From NCBI GenBank assembly GCA_016710115.1, contig JADJLN010000013.1, positions 1 to 64,000 on the forward strand: a DNA stretch of 64,000 nucleotides, read 5' to 3'. Source of the stretch: Saprospiraceae bacterium. Lineage in GTDB: Bacteria > Bacteroidota > Bacteroidia > Chitinophagales > Saprospiraceae. Below the pieces are notes generated by a model. It saw nothing but the letters and a program-made list of their open reading frames with translations. It was not told where the DNA came from and did no database searches. Position 1 is the first letter of the stretch, and every line of letters starts with the position of its first letter. This document shows, piece by piece, positions 1 to 10,938 of the stretch. Both the position numbers and the translations under genes were made by a program.

Positions 1-1333
1 ACATGGGCAATGTCTCCTCCTCCACCTTCACCGCGTGGAGCACTGACTTCCAGATCGGGTTTTACGCCTGGTTTGATGATATTCGGGTCGAACGCATTCA
101 ACCCGAATTGACTGTTCCACCCGATCAGACCATCTGCCTCGGAGACAGTATTTTCCTCTCCGCTACATCCAATTATCCGATCGAATGGAATACAGGCACC
201 AGCCTGGATACGGTGGATGGCATCTGGGTCAAACCCACTGCACCAACGACCTACTCCGTCCGCACCCTGGATGGCACCACCTGCTCTGTCACGGAAGAAA
301 TCACGATCACCGTGCTTGGCAACACGATCAATCCCTTCCCGGAATCGGTTTGTGAAGGCACGACGCCATTCGTCATCAATGCGGTGGCGGGTGCCGGCAC
401 TGGTCCGGACCCGGGATCATCAATCCGAATACCGGACTTTTTGATGCCACCCTTGCGGGGCCCGGAAGTCATCTGATCCAGTTCAAACCCGAAGGGGATT
501 GTGCCCTTGGATACCAGGTGGAAATGGTCGTTGCCCCCGCACCGATCCTGGAATTTACAGTGGACAAACCGGTGGGATGTCCGCCTCATGCGCTGCAGTT
601 TTTTGACGAAAGTGTACCGAAGGTGGCGTTTGTCCTCTGGCGGTTCGGTGATGGCACGATCGGTGACACCTTCAATGATCCCGAAAAAACCTATTTCGAA
701 CCGGGCTGGTATTCCGTCACACTGGAAGCCTATTATTCCGATTATTGCCGGGCTTCCCTGACAAAGGATTCCTTCATTCATATTCTCGTTCCACCGGTTG
801 CCGACTTCAGCTTCTCCCCTGAGGATCCGTCCAATCTGGAACCGGAGGTTCAATTCACTGATCAGTCAGGTGGAGAACCACAAACCTGGTCCTGGACGTT
901 TGGTGACGGTGGGTCGGGCATCGGGCAGAATCCGATGCACACATTCAATGAACCCGGTGTTTACCCTGTCACGCTGACGGTATCCGGAGCTGCAGGTTGT
1001 GAAGATGTGGTGACGCAGACGGTGATTGTCAGCTGGGATGTTCGCCTGTTTATTCCCAATGCATTTTCACCGAATGAAGATGGCGTCAATGATGTTTTCC
1101 GGCCCTCCGTCATCGGTCCTGTCGACGACTACACGCTTCGGATCTATGACCGATGGGGTAACCTGCTGTTTGAATCTAGAGATGTAGCCATTGGATGGGA
1201 AGGAGAAGCCATGAATGGGAAAGGGTTGGACCCTGCGGTCTACACGTATGTCCTATCGGTTGCGCCGCCGGGGTTTGACGGTTTTGAGGCGACTGTACAG
1301 ACCCATGCCGGGGAGATCAAGCTGATCCGATAG
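1..1333 (+). CDS. T9SS type B (CHU_C) surface protein, 3' part, one frameshift
   Basis: Partial at the left edge. This is the C-terminal part of a large secreted protein built of Ig/PKD-like modules: two PKD domains (WRFGDG and WTFGDGG motifs, about 650-1030) followed by the gliding-motility-associated C-terminal sorting domain (IPNAFSPNEDGVNDVF, YDRWGNLLFES, ending EIKLIR), which known T9SS biology places on the cell surface. The frame breaks near base 400: adding one base in the ggcac/tggtcc stretch restores the usual GTWSGPGIINPNTGLFD repeat motif and joins both halves. Likely an adhesin or gliding-associated surface protein; ligand unknown. A similar giant protein lies at the other end of the window. 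Confidence 0.85.
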
Positions 1334-1415
1334 TTTCATTGACTTTGATCTCATTGCTCCATTCGGATAGCGGTATGTTTCAAGCTGCCGTATCTTCATG
1401 GCAGAACGACAAGCT

Positions 1416-1930
1416 ATGTCTGAGACACGACTGGAGATCCCGCTGAACCGGAAGAAATTTCTGATCCGGGGAAGTGTGTTTGGGCTGGCGGCATTGACGG
1501 GTGTCTGGTTGTTCCTAACCTACGCCCACCAGCAAACCTGGATGACGCCCTGGGTTGTCCAGGTGATTGCCGGCATACTGACCTTCATTTTCGGCATCCT
1601 GGCGACCAACGATCTTCAAAAGGTTTGGGCAACCCGGTCGGGTTGGTCATTACTCCGGAAGGCGTTATCGATCATGCCGGCAACCTGGGCATCGGCCTGA
1701 TCCGGTGGAAGGAAATCCGGCAGATCAGGACGGACAAAAAACAGCCCTTTCAGTATATTCTGATCGAATTGAAAAAGCCGGAATCACTGAAACACAAAAC
1801 AGTGAACCCTCTCCAGAAAAACCTGATGGAAACGAACATCAAACTGCATGGTACCCCTGTCGCTATTCAGGCCAGTAATCTGGCTATAAATCCGGGCCAG
1901 TTGCTGAGCGAATTGCAAGGTCGACTTTAA
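1416..1930 (+). CDS. STM3941-type small membrane protein, frameshifted
   Basis: Two N-terminal membrane segments (about residues 15-65) are followed by a soluble domain with the pattern PVGLVITPEGVIDHAG...GLIRWKEIRQI and a terminal NPGQLLSEL, which I recognise as the STM3941 family of unknown function. The frame breaks near 1624; one extra base in gtttggg gives a continuous KVLGNPVGLVI reading. The start is taken at the ATG at 1416 because family members begin close to the EIPLNRKK motif; an in-frame ATG at 1398 is possible. It follows the CHU_C gene by about 80 bp on the same strand and may be cotranscribed. Confidence 0.6.
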
Positions 1931-1989
1931 TTTTCAGGGGACCCTGCTGCATGATCCGGAAACACCCATGAAACGTTCAAACTCAGGAA

Positions 1990-2316
1990 TCATTTCTTTC
2001 TGGTTTTCTCCTGTTTGATACTATCTACTTTACTCTGGTTCGGACCTTTCGTATTATATGGATTGACAACAGGTTTCTCTCTGATCACAGCATTCGAATC
2101 GGATTTGACATTGGTGCTACCCGGTATACTGGTCTGCCCTTCGATCGGAATACCTCTCTGATCAAGGATGACTGTATCTCCAGTGGCAGAGGATTGAACC
2201 TCCTCCACAGGAGGAAGGGTCGGAGCCTGGGCATTGCTGTCTGTCACCTTCGGATCACAACCTGAAAATGCCCACAACAGGATAAGTCCTTCAATGGACA
2301 AGAACCAGTTTCTCAT
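1990..2316 (-). CDS. small predicted lipoprotein
   Basis: A 108-residue protein with a short hydrophobic signal segment ending in the lipobox FSGC (Cys about residue 20), then a Pro/Ser/Thr-rich, low-complexity and probably disordered body ending in a very basic tail (KTRKK). Predicted to be lipid-anchored in the envelope. Its start overlaps the last 26 bases of the upstream T9SS gene, so the two are probably translated as a coupled pair. I do not recognise a functional family. Confidence 0.6.
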   Translation of the reverse strand: MRNWFLSIEGLILLWAFSGCDPKVTDSNAQAPTLPPVEEVQSSATGDTVILDQRGIPIEGQTSIPGSTNVKSDSNAVIREKPVVNPYNTKGPNQSKVDSIKQEKTRKK

Positions 2317-4149
2317 TGCATACTATTTGTTGGTCATTATGAATCCGAAGAAAATAAGTGCCGTCAGCCAGTGAGCCAGGTTGGAAGCTGAAATGATGAT
2401 CACCCTGTTCGATAAAACCAGTATACAACCTATGCATTATCCGGCCTGAAAGATCGACCACCTCTACAACAACCGACATGGCTTGCGGACTGGTGAAGGT
2501 AACATGGAATCGGTCAACTCCCGGATTGGGGTAAACCTGAACGGCAGCAAGGTCTTTCTGTACATTCACAGTCGGAACCTCCCCTCCGGAATGAACCTCC
2601 GCGATCCGGGTATCCCATCCGCCATTTGCATTCCCGAACATGCCATTGACATAGACTGATGGAACTGTGGTGCTGAAATTTCGACAACATCCGGTATAAT
2701 CGCCCCAACGCTGCACCTGTTCCCCTTGAAAGCAACCTACACTCCACTGTTCATAGATATAGGTTGAATTCGACCAGTTCATATTATGATCTACATTCAC
2801 GACACGAATTTGCGGATTAAAATCTTCACTAGTCCTGCCGAAGCTGATCATCGCAGACCGATCTGTAGCGGAACTTGCAAAGGAGGCCACAGCCGGATAG
2901 CCAGAATCATAGCCGACAAAACCGAACATGCTGGAGACATTCGTTTTTGAAGTGACATTTAATCGATTATAATTGATTCCACCATATCCACTGCCATAGT
3001 CGGAATGAAACACAAAATGGATAATGCCATCCAGATAAAATCCGCTTAACGCACGGCAATCACCCATATCGAGTTTGCAATTGGACCCGCCCTGTATGGC
3101 ATCTCCCGGTAAACTATAATTTGTGGTTGACACAGCCGAATGCAGTATTTCCGGATTATTGCCCACATCATCTGTTATGTCATAGAAACTGATGCTGTTT
3201 CCGCCACTGTTATCCGTTGCAACGAGATAGATCCCTGGCCCGTATGTCCCGAATAAACCATAGCTGACGGGAAGCAAGGTAAAATTATGACCAGCCAGAT
3301 TGGTATAATACACAAAGTTTAAAAACTGACCGTTGTAACCCGTCTGCTTGTCCATCTGCAAAACGATTGCACCCTCGGATGAATTCTGGCTGAATAAATT
3401 TGCCGTTAAAAACAGATCATTTCCGGAAATGGCAATCTTGGGATAGTCAAAAAAATAGTTATTTCCTGTCGGATCACCATTAAATGTATAATACCACCAT
3501 CCATCGTGAGGATTGGCCGTTTTTGAAAACAAAATGGAAATTTGATTTCCAGTATTTACACCACATTCCTGCATGTACATGATATAACGGCTTGCACCCG
3601 GATCGAACAAGACAACCGGATCACAAGCACTCCAATCACTGGGCTGCCCGATGAGTGCTTCAAGTGATTGATAGAATTCAACTACTCCGTTTTTGGCATA
3701 GATAATATTGGAATTGCACACGCTGATCACGTATCCATTGGGAGAAATGGCAATATTGTTATCGGCCGGGTATGAACCGTCAAAAACGTTCCCATTATAA
3801 TTTAATCCAACTTCAGGAATGACAGCGCTTGTCGCCTCCGCTTCTACATCGCCCCGGTTGGTTACAACATATTGTGATTTCAGCTCATTCTTTTCTGCCT
3901 TGATTTTGGAAACCTTCTCTTTATCCGGACCACCGTGTCTATATTCTTTGACCAGATAGGTCATTTTGGGGAGAAATTCGAGCTCAGGGATTGTGGTGCT
4001 GAGGATCCACTGCACGGGATCTTGATCATTTCTGATCGCGTCCCGCCAATCTGAAAATCAGAACCGGTCAACTTGGGTTTTACTTCTTGAGAAATGCCAG
4101 TTGTATGACAGAGAAGTAAAATGAAGGAGAGGATAAACAGACGCATCAT
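2291..4149 (-). CDS. secreted protein with T9SS type A sorting domain, frameshifted
   Basis: Starts with a signal peptide (MMRLFILSFILLLCHTTGISQ). The body of about 490 residues is rich in Gly, Asn, Tyr and aromatic repeats, with phrases such as NPHDGWWYYTFNGDPTG and DYPKIAISGNDLFLTAN resembling beta-propeller or BNR-like extracellular proteins. It ends in a T9SS type A sorting domain (VQVYPNPGVDRFHV ... GTYFLRI ... KLVLVH). Near 4055 the frame breaks in an A4/T4 run; one extra T yields GSDFSDWRDAIRNDQDPVQW. Function beyond export to the surface or medium is unknown. The last bases overlap the start of the small lipoprotein gene. Confidence 0.75.
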
Positions 4150-4314
4150 GGTTGAATTGGGTGGGTGAACGATCGATCCAATGGCTGAGTCCTTCCAAAG
4201 CTAACAAAAAAATCATTTCCATTTGGACCAGGTCCGGGAATCAGAGTAAACTTACCCTTCCGTTAAACTCAGTAGAAACGCCTACTTTCACCACCTGACA
4301 ACCAGTGTATCGTG

Positions 4315-5031
4315 ATGTTACCATCCGAAATCATAAAAGAAACGGTTCGTTTTGTTCAAACCAGATTAACCGAAGCAGAAGGCGGCCACGACTGGTGGCA
4401 TATCCATCGGGTGTGGACGAATGCAAAACGGATAGCACGTGAGGAACAGGTCGACCCGTACGTTGTCGAGTTGGCCGCTTTGCTGCACGATATTGCCGAT
4501 TCGAAATTTCATGATGGCGACGAGGAAATCGGCCCTCGTACCGCTCAGCAATTTCTGGCCTCACTTCATGTGGATTCGGAGGTGGTGGATCATGTCGTAC
4601 AGATCATCCGGTCTGTTTCATTCAAGGGAGGCCATAATGAAGGTGGATTTCATTCACCCGAATTGGCCGTCGTTCAGGATGCCGATCGATTGGATGCAAT
4701 AGGCGCTATTGGCATCGCCAGAGCGTTCAATTATGGCGGGCATAAAGGCAGAGGCCTGTATGACCCTGGGATCCTCCCAAACCTGCACATGAGCAAGGAG
4801 GAATACAAACACAGCACGGCGCCGACAATCAACCATTTCTATGAAAAGCTCCTTCTCCTCAAAGACAGGATGAATACCGAAACGGGGCGAAGAATGGCAG
4901 AGGAACGGCATCGATTTATGGAACACTACCTCGAGCAGTTTTACCGGGAATGGAATGGGGAAGAACCCCGGCATTCCATTCAGGAAGATTTCCCTCAATG
5001 CTTTGTCAATCCATCACAATATCCACCTTAA
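4315..5031 (+). CDS. HD-domain phosphohydrolase, YedJ-like
   Basis: A cytoplasmic protein of 238 residues. Metal-binding HD-superfamily residues are visible: H in HDWWHIHRV (about residue 25), the HD pair in LAALLHDIAD (about residues 57-58), and a distal D in VVQDADRLDAIGAIG. This arrangement matches the YedJ/YpgQ type of metal-dependent phosphohydrolase that acts on nucleotide-like substrates; the true substrate is not evident. The start is placed at ATG 4315; a GTG sits directly before it at 4312. The 3' end overlaps the convergent porin gene by 18 bp. Frame intact. Confidence 0.8.
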   Translation: MLPSEIIKETVRFVQTRLTEAEGGHDWWHIHRVWTNAKRIAREEQVDPYVVELAALLHDIADSKFHDGDEEIGPRTAQQFLASLHVDSEVVDHVVQIIRSVSFKGGHNEGGFHSPELAVVQDADRLDAIGAIGIARAFNYGGHKGRGLYDPGILPNLHMSKEEYKHSTAPTINHFYEKLLLLKDRMNTETGRRMAEERHRFMEHYLEQFYREWNGEEPRHSIQEDFPQCFVNPSQYPP

Positions 5032-6306
5032 CGCCAATCCCGCCCAATCCCCTCTTCGTATCGCTCCGATACCCGACTGGGTAAAATAGGAATTAACTTC
5101 TGCACCATCTCCGGCAAATCCCGGATCGCCCTGGCGGAATGTGTAATGCAATTGAACTACTGTTCTGGGATTAAACCACCAATTCACACCGGCTTCCAAG
5201 TAGGATTCCTTCCCCGCAGGTCCCGAGGCATATTCGGCAACTTTTGATCATTTTCATTCATTCCACCAAACAGAAACGCGTAAGTCAGCGTCGGTTCGAG
5301 ATACCCGAAATGATCGATTGAAATATTTACGCCTCCACGCAGATGACCCGTCTGTATGACATATTGATCACCATAAAATTCAGGATCGCCGGTGATGGGT
5401 TCCAGATTTTTACCAAGCCAATGCAGTTCGCCATCAAGCTGGAACGGTCCGCGATTCAATAAAAGGTCAATACCGTACGCCCAATTCCTGGTCACAAAAC
5501 CTTCTCCCTGTCCACGAGACCCCCCAATGCCAACTGAAAGTCCATTCCGTTTACCAAATGAATTGATCTTGTGAGAAAGACTGTATTCAGGAGATTCCGG
5601 ATCACCCCATGTGCCCACTACCCGCGCCACGCCAACAACGGGATGACGAATGACGGATATACCATCCGGCATAAACACTCCGGCATCCCAGCGCAACCAG
5701 GCCTGATCGCTTCCAAGGCGGAGTTGACACCCTGCATTTATACCCGCAGCGCGTCCAGGATTGCTGAATACGAGATGCTCCCGGAGGTAATTCTGGTCCA
5801 TGGATTTTTCGATGCTGTTGACAGCGAATCCACTGGTAATACTTTCCCGACCATATTGCGGTCGAAAATAGCCGGCAGAGATGCGCATGCCCTCTCCATT
5901 GCGTCGAATTCCCCAGGTGATATAGGCATCGAGCAAACCGACTGAAGGGAAAGAACCATTGTTTGTTCCACCAACCGTTCCCGAGCCAGGATTGTGACCC
6001 ACCTGATCAAATGCCAGGATAGCCGTGTAGTTTAATCGAGGTAAAATATCGCCTTTAATACCTATTCGTGCCCGGCGTACCTGGAGATTCCAGATGGAAT
6101 ATTCGGGAATATATGTTGGTGGAAACGGGCTATCTGTTATGTATTTATCCAATTGTGGCGAATAAGTCGCCCACATCTGGAACATGGCGATAAATTCCGG
6201 GCGTGATGGTTTGAAGGTGCGCAGGGCAACCAGGGTGTCTTGTGCCGCAACCTGAGAGGCTGGGAAGAAGCAGAAGAGTACAAATCCCAAAAAGGGGAAA
6301 TCTCAT
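5014..6306 (-). CDS. outer-membrane porin (O/P-porin-like), two frameshifts
   Basis: A signal peptide (core VLFCFFPASQVAAQ) precedes a protein of about 425 residues with alternating hydrophobic strands and phrases such as ARIGIKGDI, NYTAILAFDQ and YFRPQYGRE, ending in an aromatic/hydrophobic strand (GLALRWIL), typical of Bacteroidota porins related to phosphate-selective porin O/P. Frame breaks lie at about 6289-6297 (A5/G4 run inside the signal peptide) and about 5212-5215 (C4 run; one more base gives GKESYLEAGVNWWFNP). It follows the YeeE/YedE half-transporter genes by a few tens of bases on the same strand. I infer that it could be the outer-membrane entry for the sulfur compound handled by the island. 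An alternative start is at 6339. Confidence 0.65.
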
Positions 6307-6347
6307 ACTGACTGGATACACTTGATCTGTTTTCGACATGCCGAATA

Positions 6348-6788
6348 CTACATCAGCTTAGGGACGAAAGGATGCTTATTGTGGCAATTTATTCGCCACC
6401 GCACCATACGCCCAGTACCCAGAAATGCCCCGAGAATATAGATCAGCACAATCCAGAATCCATTGCCCAGCAACACCCACATCGGTCCAGGACAGGCACC
6501 CGTTATGGCCCACCCGATTCCGAAGATGGACCCGGCAAGAAGATGCCGCTTGATGCTGAGCGGCATGGGGGTATAGGTCACTTCACCACCACCCCATGTT
6601 TTCACTTTAGCACTTTTGAGGACGTACATGGCAATCATGCCGGCTACGACAGCGACGCCGATCACGCCGTACATATGAAAGGCTTCGAACCGGAACATTT
6701 CTGTGATCCGAAACCAGGAGATCACTTCCGATTTGGTCATGATGATCCCGAACGGGATACCGATCAGAAAAAAGGCCAGATTTTTCAT
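6348..6788 (-). CDS. YeeE/YedE (DUF6691-like) transporter, second half
   Basis: An integral membrane protein of 146 residues with about four hydrophobic segments. It carries the conserved GACPGP motif (about residue 97) of the C-terminal half of YeeE/YedE-type transporters, whose characterised members (TsuA) import thiosulfate and use Cys residues for substrate passage; related PmpA/PmpB pairs handle sulfane sulfur. Start chosen at ATG 6788 (MKNLAFFLIG), 19 bases after the corrected stop of the first-half gene. The two halves probably assemble into one transporter, as is usual for split YeeE/YedE systems. Confidence 0.8.
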   Translation of the reverse strand: MKNLAFFLIGIPFGIIMTKSEVISWFRITEMFRFEAFHMYGVIGVAVVAGMIAMYVLKSAKVKTWGGGEVTYTPMPLSIKRHLLAGSIFGIGWAITGACPGPMWVLLGNGFWIVLIYILGAFLGTGRMVRWRINCHNKHPFVPKLM

Positions 6789-6807
6789 AGGTCTGTATCG
6801 TTTGGGG

Positions 6808-7391
6808 TCAGAGAATGAGTGGAAGGAGATAGGGCAGAACAAACCAGGTCATAAACAACCCGCCAATAAAAAGCCGACTACCGTAATGAAGGAAGGCAAG
6901 GACAGATGAGACAGTCCGGTAATGGCATGACCGGATGTACACCCTTCCCCGTAACGGGAACCGAAGCCGACAAAAAATCCGCCCAGCAGAGCCAGGACGA
7001 CACCTTTCCAGTTGGCAAAATTGAACAACACAGTGGGCACAAATCCCAGGCCTGTTTCATCGGATTCAGGATAGGCTATGCCCAGGCCACTGAGATAATC
7101 GATGGTCGACTGGGAAATGGCGACCGGCTCGGGGCTGCGTAAATAATGCACGGAAATCATAGCCCCCAGGATGCCTCCTGCGATAAAGGTCATCAACCAG
7201 CGATTGTCCTTGAGATTCATATCAAAATAAGGAATCTTCTTGCCGGCTCCCGCATAGGCGCACAGCACCTTGAACCCGGAAGACACACCGAATTTTCGCC
7301 CCATCAGGGTCATTGCCACGGAGAGCAATGCAATGGCGATGCCTCCAACCGCCCAGTGCCAGGGCATACTGATCCACTCCACTATGGACAT
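6808..7391 (-). CDS. YeeE/YedE transporter, first half, frameshifted near its end
   Basis: A membrane protein with start MSIVEWISMPWHW at 7391, four to five hydrophobic segments, and the family signature GSRYGEGCTSGHAITGLS (Cys in CTSGH), which in YeeE/YedE proteins lies in the sulfur-compound path. The frame stops early at 6849, but one additional G in the gcggg run near 6862 yields the normal family ending GGLFMTWFVLPYLLPLIL with stop at 6808. It pairs with the downstream second-half gene. A GTGA-N6-TCAC palindrome lies 131 bp upstream of this start (7522-7535), so this gene probably heads the unit yeeE-yedE-porin. Confidence 0.8.
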
Positions 7392-7521
7392 ATGTTTGCA
7401 GTTTAATTGAGAAAAACCAGTTCGAACAGCATAATTGAACCAAAAGATACATGAAAAATCATATTTCTTCCTGACCAACTGCTCCGGACGGCAAAGAACG
7501 TACATCCATCACTGGGCTCCA

Positions 7522-7535
7522 GTGATCCTGATCAC
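7522..7535. promoter_or_regulatory. CRP/FNR-type palindrome upstream of yeeE-like operon
   Basis: GTGATCCTGATCAC is a perfect 14-bp palindrome fitting GTGA-N6-TCAC, the core of CRP-superfamily operators. It lies 131 bp upstream of the YeeE-like start and recurs almost unchanged before both MBL-rhodanese genes. Confidence 0.5.
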
Positions 7536-7597
7536 AGAAAAGGGCTGGTGGAAGATCACCAGCCCTGCTATGAACGATTCATTCTGGAATCAGTCGC

Positions 7598-9007
7598 TTA
7601 CAATTCCGTCACCTGTTCTCTGAATTCTGTGCGCTTGATACCGGTTTCTGACAACGCGGCAAATCCACCGGGAACATTGACAACATCCTGGATGCCGCGG
7701 GCTTTCAGAATTGAACCCGCAATAACCGATCGATATCCCGTTGCACAATAGAGATAGTATCTGTACTCCGGTTTGAGGTCATTCATATTGCGGTTGATAA
7801 AATCCAGTGGAAAACTGGAGGCTCCCACGATATGTTCGGCATCAAATTCACTGCGCTTGCGCACATCCAGCACTTTGTGATTTGCCCGGTCAAATGCCCG
7901 GTCCAGATCCTCAGCCTGAATTTCTTCCAATATATCGATTTCTTCATTCGCATTTTTCCAGGCATCAAATCCGCCTTCCAGAAATCCGATCGGATTATCG
8001 TATCCGACACGAGCCAGACGGACAACCACTTCATCTTCCCGGCCGGGATCTGCGACAAACAGGATCGGTTGTTTCAGATCGGTGATCAACGCTCCAACCC
8101 ATGGCGCAAAATTTCCATCAACACCGATAAATATCGAACCCGGAATAAAACCCTTGACAAAATCTGTCTGGTCGCGGGTATCCAGTACCAGCGCGTTTTC
8201 CCCTTCCCAGGCCGCTTTGAATGCCCGGACACTCAGTGGTTGTGATCCACGTTGACGAACGGCATCGATGGATTCATAACCCATTTTATTCATCACTGCA
8301 TTTTTGGGAAAATACTGGGGTGGTTCCACCAGACCAGTGGTCACTTCCCGGACAAATTCTTCACGGGTCATATCCGGCCGCAGGGCATAATTCAACTTTT
8401 TCTGGTCGCCCAGTCTGCCCTGGGTTTCCTTGCTCATCTTTTTCCCACAGGCAGAACCCGCACCATGCCCGGGATATACAATGAGATGATCCTCCAGTGG
8501 CATGATCTTGTTGCGCAGGCTGTCGAACAGCAATCCAGCCAGATCTTCCCGGGTGAGATCTGTTTTAATCGCCAGATCCGGACGCCCCACATCGCCCAGG
8601 AACAAGGTATCCCCGGTAAATAGTGCATAGTCCTTTCCAGACTCGTCACGAAGCAGATAAGTCGTACTCTCCATGGTGTGGCCAGGCGTGTGTAACACCA
8701 CAATAGACACATCACCCACCTTGATCACCTCCCCATCCTTGGCGATATGGGCATTAAAATTCGGTACTGCTGTCGGTCCGAAAACGATGGTTGCACCGGT
8801 CTGTTTGGCCAGATCCAGATGGCCCGACACAAAGTCGGCGTGAAAATGCGTTTCCAGCACAAATTTGATTTCTGCTCCATCCGCTTTGGCACGTTCAACG
8901 TATGGTTCCGTTTCACGAAGCGGGTCAATAACGACCGCTTCCCCCTTGCTTTCAATATAATAGGCTGCTTCTGCCAGACATCCGGTATAGATCTGCTCTA
9001 CTTTCAT
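7598..9007 (-). CDS. MBL-fold / double rhodanese protein 1 (persulfide dioxygenase-like)
   Basis: 469 residues. Residues 1-250 form an ETHE1/Blh-type metallo-beta-lactamase domain: THFHADF (H54, H56, D58), HTPGH (H106, H110), TGDTLFLGDVGRPDL (D133) and YPGHGAG (H181). The last position of the HxHxDH motif is Phe here. Two rhodanese domains follow (about 260-355 and 370-465); the first has no Cys in its active-site loop (FVADPGRED), the second has C421 in YLYCATGYRS. Known relatives oxidise glutathione or protein persulfide to sulfite, with rhodanese domains passing sulfane sulfur. No export signal, so cytoplasmic. It has its own promoter region with two palindromes. Frame intact. Confidence 0.85.
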   Translation of the reverse strand: MKVEQIYTGCLAEAAYYIESKGEAVVIDPLRETEPYVERAKADGAEIKFVLETHFHADFVSGHLDLAKQTGATIVFGPTAVPNFNAHIAKDGEVIKVGDVSIVVLHTPGHTMESTTYLLRDESGKDYALFTGDTLFLGDVGRPDLAIKTDLTREDLAGLLFDSLRNKIMPLEDHLIVYPGHGAGSACGKKMSKETQGRLGDQKKLNYALRPDMTREEFVREVTTGLVEPPQYFPKNAVMNKMGYESIDAVRQRGSQPLSVRAFKAAWEGENALVLDTRDQTDFVKGFIPGSIFIGVDGNFAPWVGALITDLKQPILFVADPGREDEVVVRLARVGYDNPIGFLEGGFDAWKNANEEIDILEEIQAEDLDRAFDRANHKVLDVRKRSEFDAEHIVGASSFPLDFINRNMNDLKPEYRYYLYCATGYRSVIAGSILKARGIQDVVNVPGGFAALSETGIKRTEFREQVTEL

Positions 9008-9038
9008 CAGGTAAAATTTTTTAATGAATCACTCCTTC

Positions 9039-9060
9039 CATTCAGGCAATGGCCTGAATG
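9039..9060. promoter_or_regulatory. 22-bp perfect palindrome between MBL-rhodanese gene 1 and its CRP-like site
   Basis: Arms CATTCAGGC and GCCTGAATG with a 4-nt spacer, 32 bp upstream of the start at 9007. Probably a dimeric repressor or activator site, or a 5'-UTR hairpin. No equivalent was found before MBL-rhodanese gene 2. Confidence 0.4.
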
Positions 9061-9102
9061 CGATTTATTCAATAAAATTAAGCGTGAATACCGTGGTCCT
9101 CT

Positions 9103-9116
9103 GTGACTCCCGTCAC
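9103..9116. promoter_or_regulatory. CRP/FNR-type palindrome upstream of MBL-rhodanese gene 1
   Basis: GTGACTCCCGTCAC has perfect 5-bp arms (GTGAC/GTCAC) and fits GTGA-N6-TCAC. It lies 96 bp upstream of the gene start, in the gap after the SulP stop codon. Confidence 0.5.
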
Positions 9117-9134
9117 GAAAAAATCTGATCCGGA

Positions 9135-10923
9135 TCAGTGCTTGTCATCCGGTTGCTGTAGCACGACCGCAGGCAACCGTTCATCCAGTTGACATTCCCA
9201 GAAAATGCGCGCCGTGCATTGTTCGCAAATAGCCGGATCCAGTGTTTGATAAATGGATGCCAGGGCCAGTTTCTTGGTTGTGAAAAAATGATCTGCTCCG
9301 ATCTCATCCTTGATCCCGGATTTCCAGAGGACATCCTGGGCGATGATCTTCAGGCCGGTGATATACAGATCTCCACCGAGAGACCGCAGTCGTTCTGCTT
9401 CATGATGCAGCCATTCGGCACCAGCCAGATCAACAAAATTGATCCCATCAGCCAGCAGAATGACCCGCTTGAATCCGGCATCCCGAAGTTCACTGAAAAA
9501 CCCTTCGATATGGTCAATTGCGCCATAAAACAGAGAACCGTCAATGCGCACCACTTTCAATTGCGGGCATTCACGAATATCATCTACGCGTTCGGTATTG
9601 ATAAAGTGATGACGAGCGTCCTTTTGACTCGGTGCCATGATGGCAATATGCGGCTTGGAAGTGCGCCGCAAATAGAAAAACAGGGAGAGGAAAACACCGA
9701 TATAAATGGCAAACTCAAGAGCAAAAACCAGGGTAGCAATAAACGTAGCGATCAGCACTGTGGTCTCACTTCCACTACTGCGTACGACCTTTTTAATTTC
9801 CTGCACATCAATCAGATTGTACGCCACTAACAGAATCACACCACCCATCGCCGGGATGGGCAGAAAGGCGGTCAACGGGGCAATAAAGAGAATGACCATG
9901 GCCAGCAACAGGGCAGCAAAAATGGCTGCCATCGGCGTACGGGCACCTGCAGAAAAATTGACGCCCGAACGGGTAAATGAACCGCTTCCCGCATAACAGG
10001 AAAAAAACTGCCCACGATATTGGACAACCCTGACCGATAAATTCCTGGTTGCCATCAATCCGTTGATGTGTTTTCACGGCAATGGACCGACCGATAGCGA
10101 CTGCTTCGATCAATCCGAGCAAAGCAATCGCAAAAGCACTGGTTCCCAGGGTGGCGATATTCTTGAGTGTCAATTCCGGCAACACAAATGGGGGCAGTTG
10201 GGATGGCATTTCACCCACCAGTTGAATCCCGCGCAACCCTGGATCGAGAAACCAGGTCAGCACAGAACCGACAATCATAGAGGTAAGCAAGGGTGGTACC
10301 TTCTTGACATACCGTTTCAATGTGGCTGCCAGAAACAAGGTGAACATGGCTACGCCAAATACCCAGGGATTGATGGCCAGAAAATGAGTTCCAATTTCAG
10401 TCAATGTTTCGTGAAAAGCCAGCCCTCTGGGCATCGTCAGGCCAAGCACATGTTTGAGCTGACTCACGGCGATCAGCAAAGCTGCTCCTGCAGTAAAGCC
10501 GACCACCACGCTATGGGATACAAAATTTACGAGAGTCCCGAACCGGACCAGACCCATCCCAAATTGAAATACACCAGCCAAAAAGGTGAGCACCAGCGCC
10601 AGTTGGATAAATTCCGGACTTGAAGGCTCGGCATACCCTTGTAATGTGGCAAATACGACCAGAGAGATCGCCGTAGTCGGACCGGAGATCAGATGCCAGG
10701 ATGAACCGAATAATGCCGCGATGATCGGTGTGATCATCGCTGTATAGAGACCATAGATCGGTGGCATTCCCGCGATCATCGCAAACGCGACTCCCTGCGG
10801 AAGAACAATGATAGCCCCTGTCAGTCCGGCAACCAGGTCAGCCTTCAGCGTTTCACGCGTGACCATGGGCCACCACTGGAGGAAGGGGAAGATCTTTTGC
10901 CTGTAGGATTCCGGTATCTGCAT
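9135..10923 (-). CDS. SulP-family anion transporter with STAS domain, two frameshifts
   Basis: About 595 residues. The N-terminal membrane domain shows SulP landmarks (DLVAGLTGAIIVLPQGVAFAMIAGMPPIYGLYTAM; SGPTTAISLVVFATL), and the C-terminal STAS domain starts near ECPQLKVVRIDGSLFYGAIDH. Frame breaks at about 10028-10030 (GGG run) and 10001-10007 (T7 run); one base each restores QEFIGQGLSNIVGSFFSCYAGSGSFTRSGVNF, the conserved SulP segment. SulP proteins move sulfate, bicarbonate or other anions. Placed 15 bp after the SoeA-like gene, sulfate is the most likely substrate; export of the oxidation product is my inference, since many SulP proteins import. Confidence 0.85.
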
Positions 10924-10938
10924 GCGAATATCTACGCC

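Noticed and set aside
1398..1700. Many split genes as true pseudogenes or programmed frameshifts
   Set aside because: Repair by one base in short homopolymers restores family motifs in nearly every case and affects unrelated essential-looking and accessory genes alike, which fits sequencing error better.
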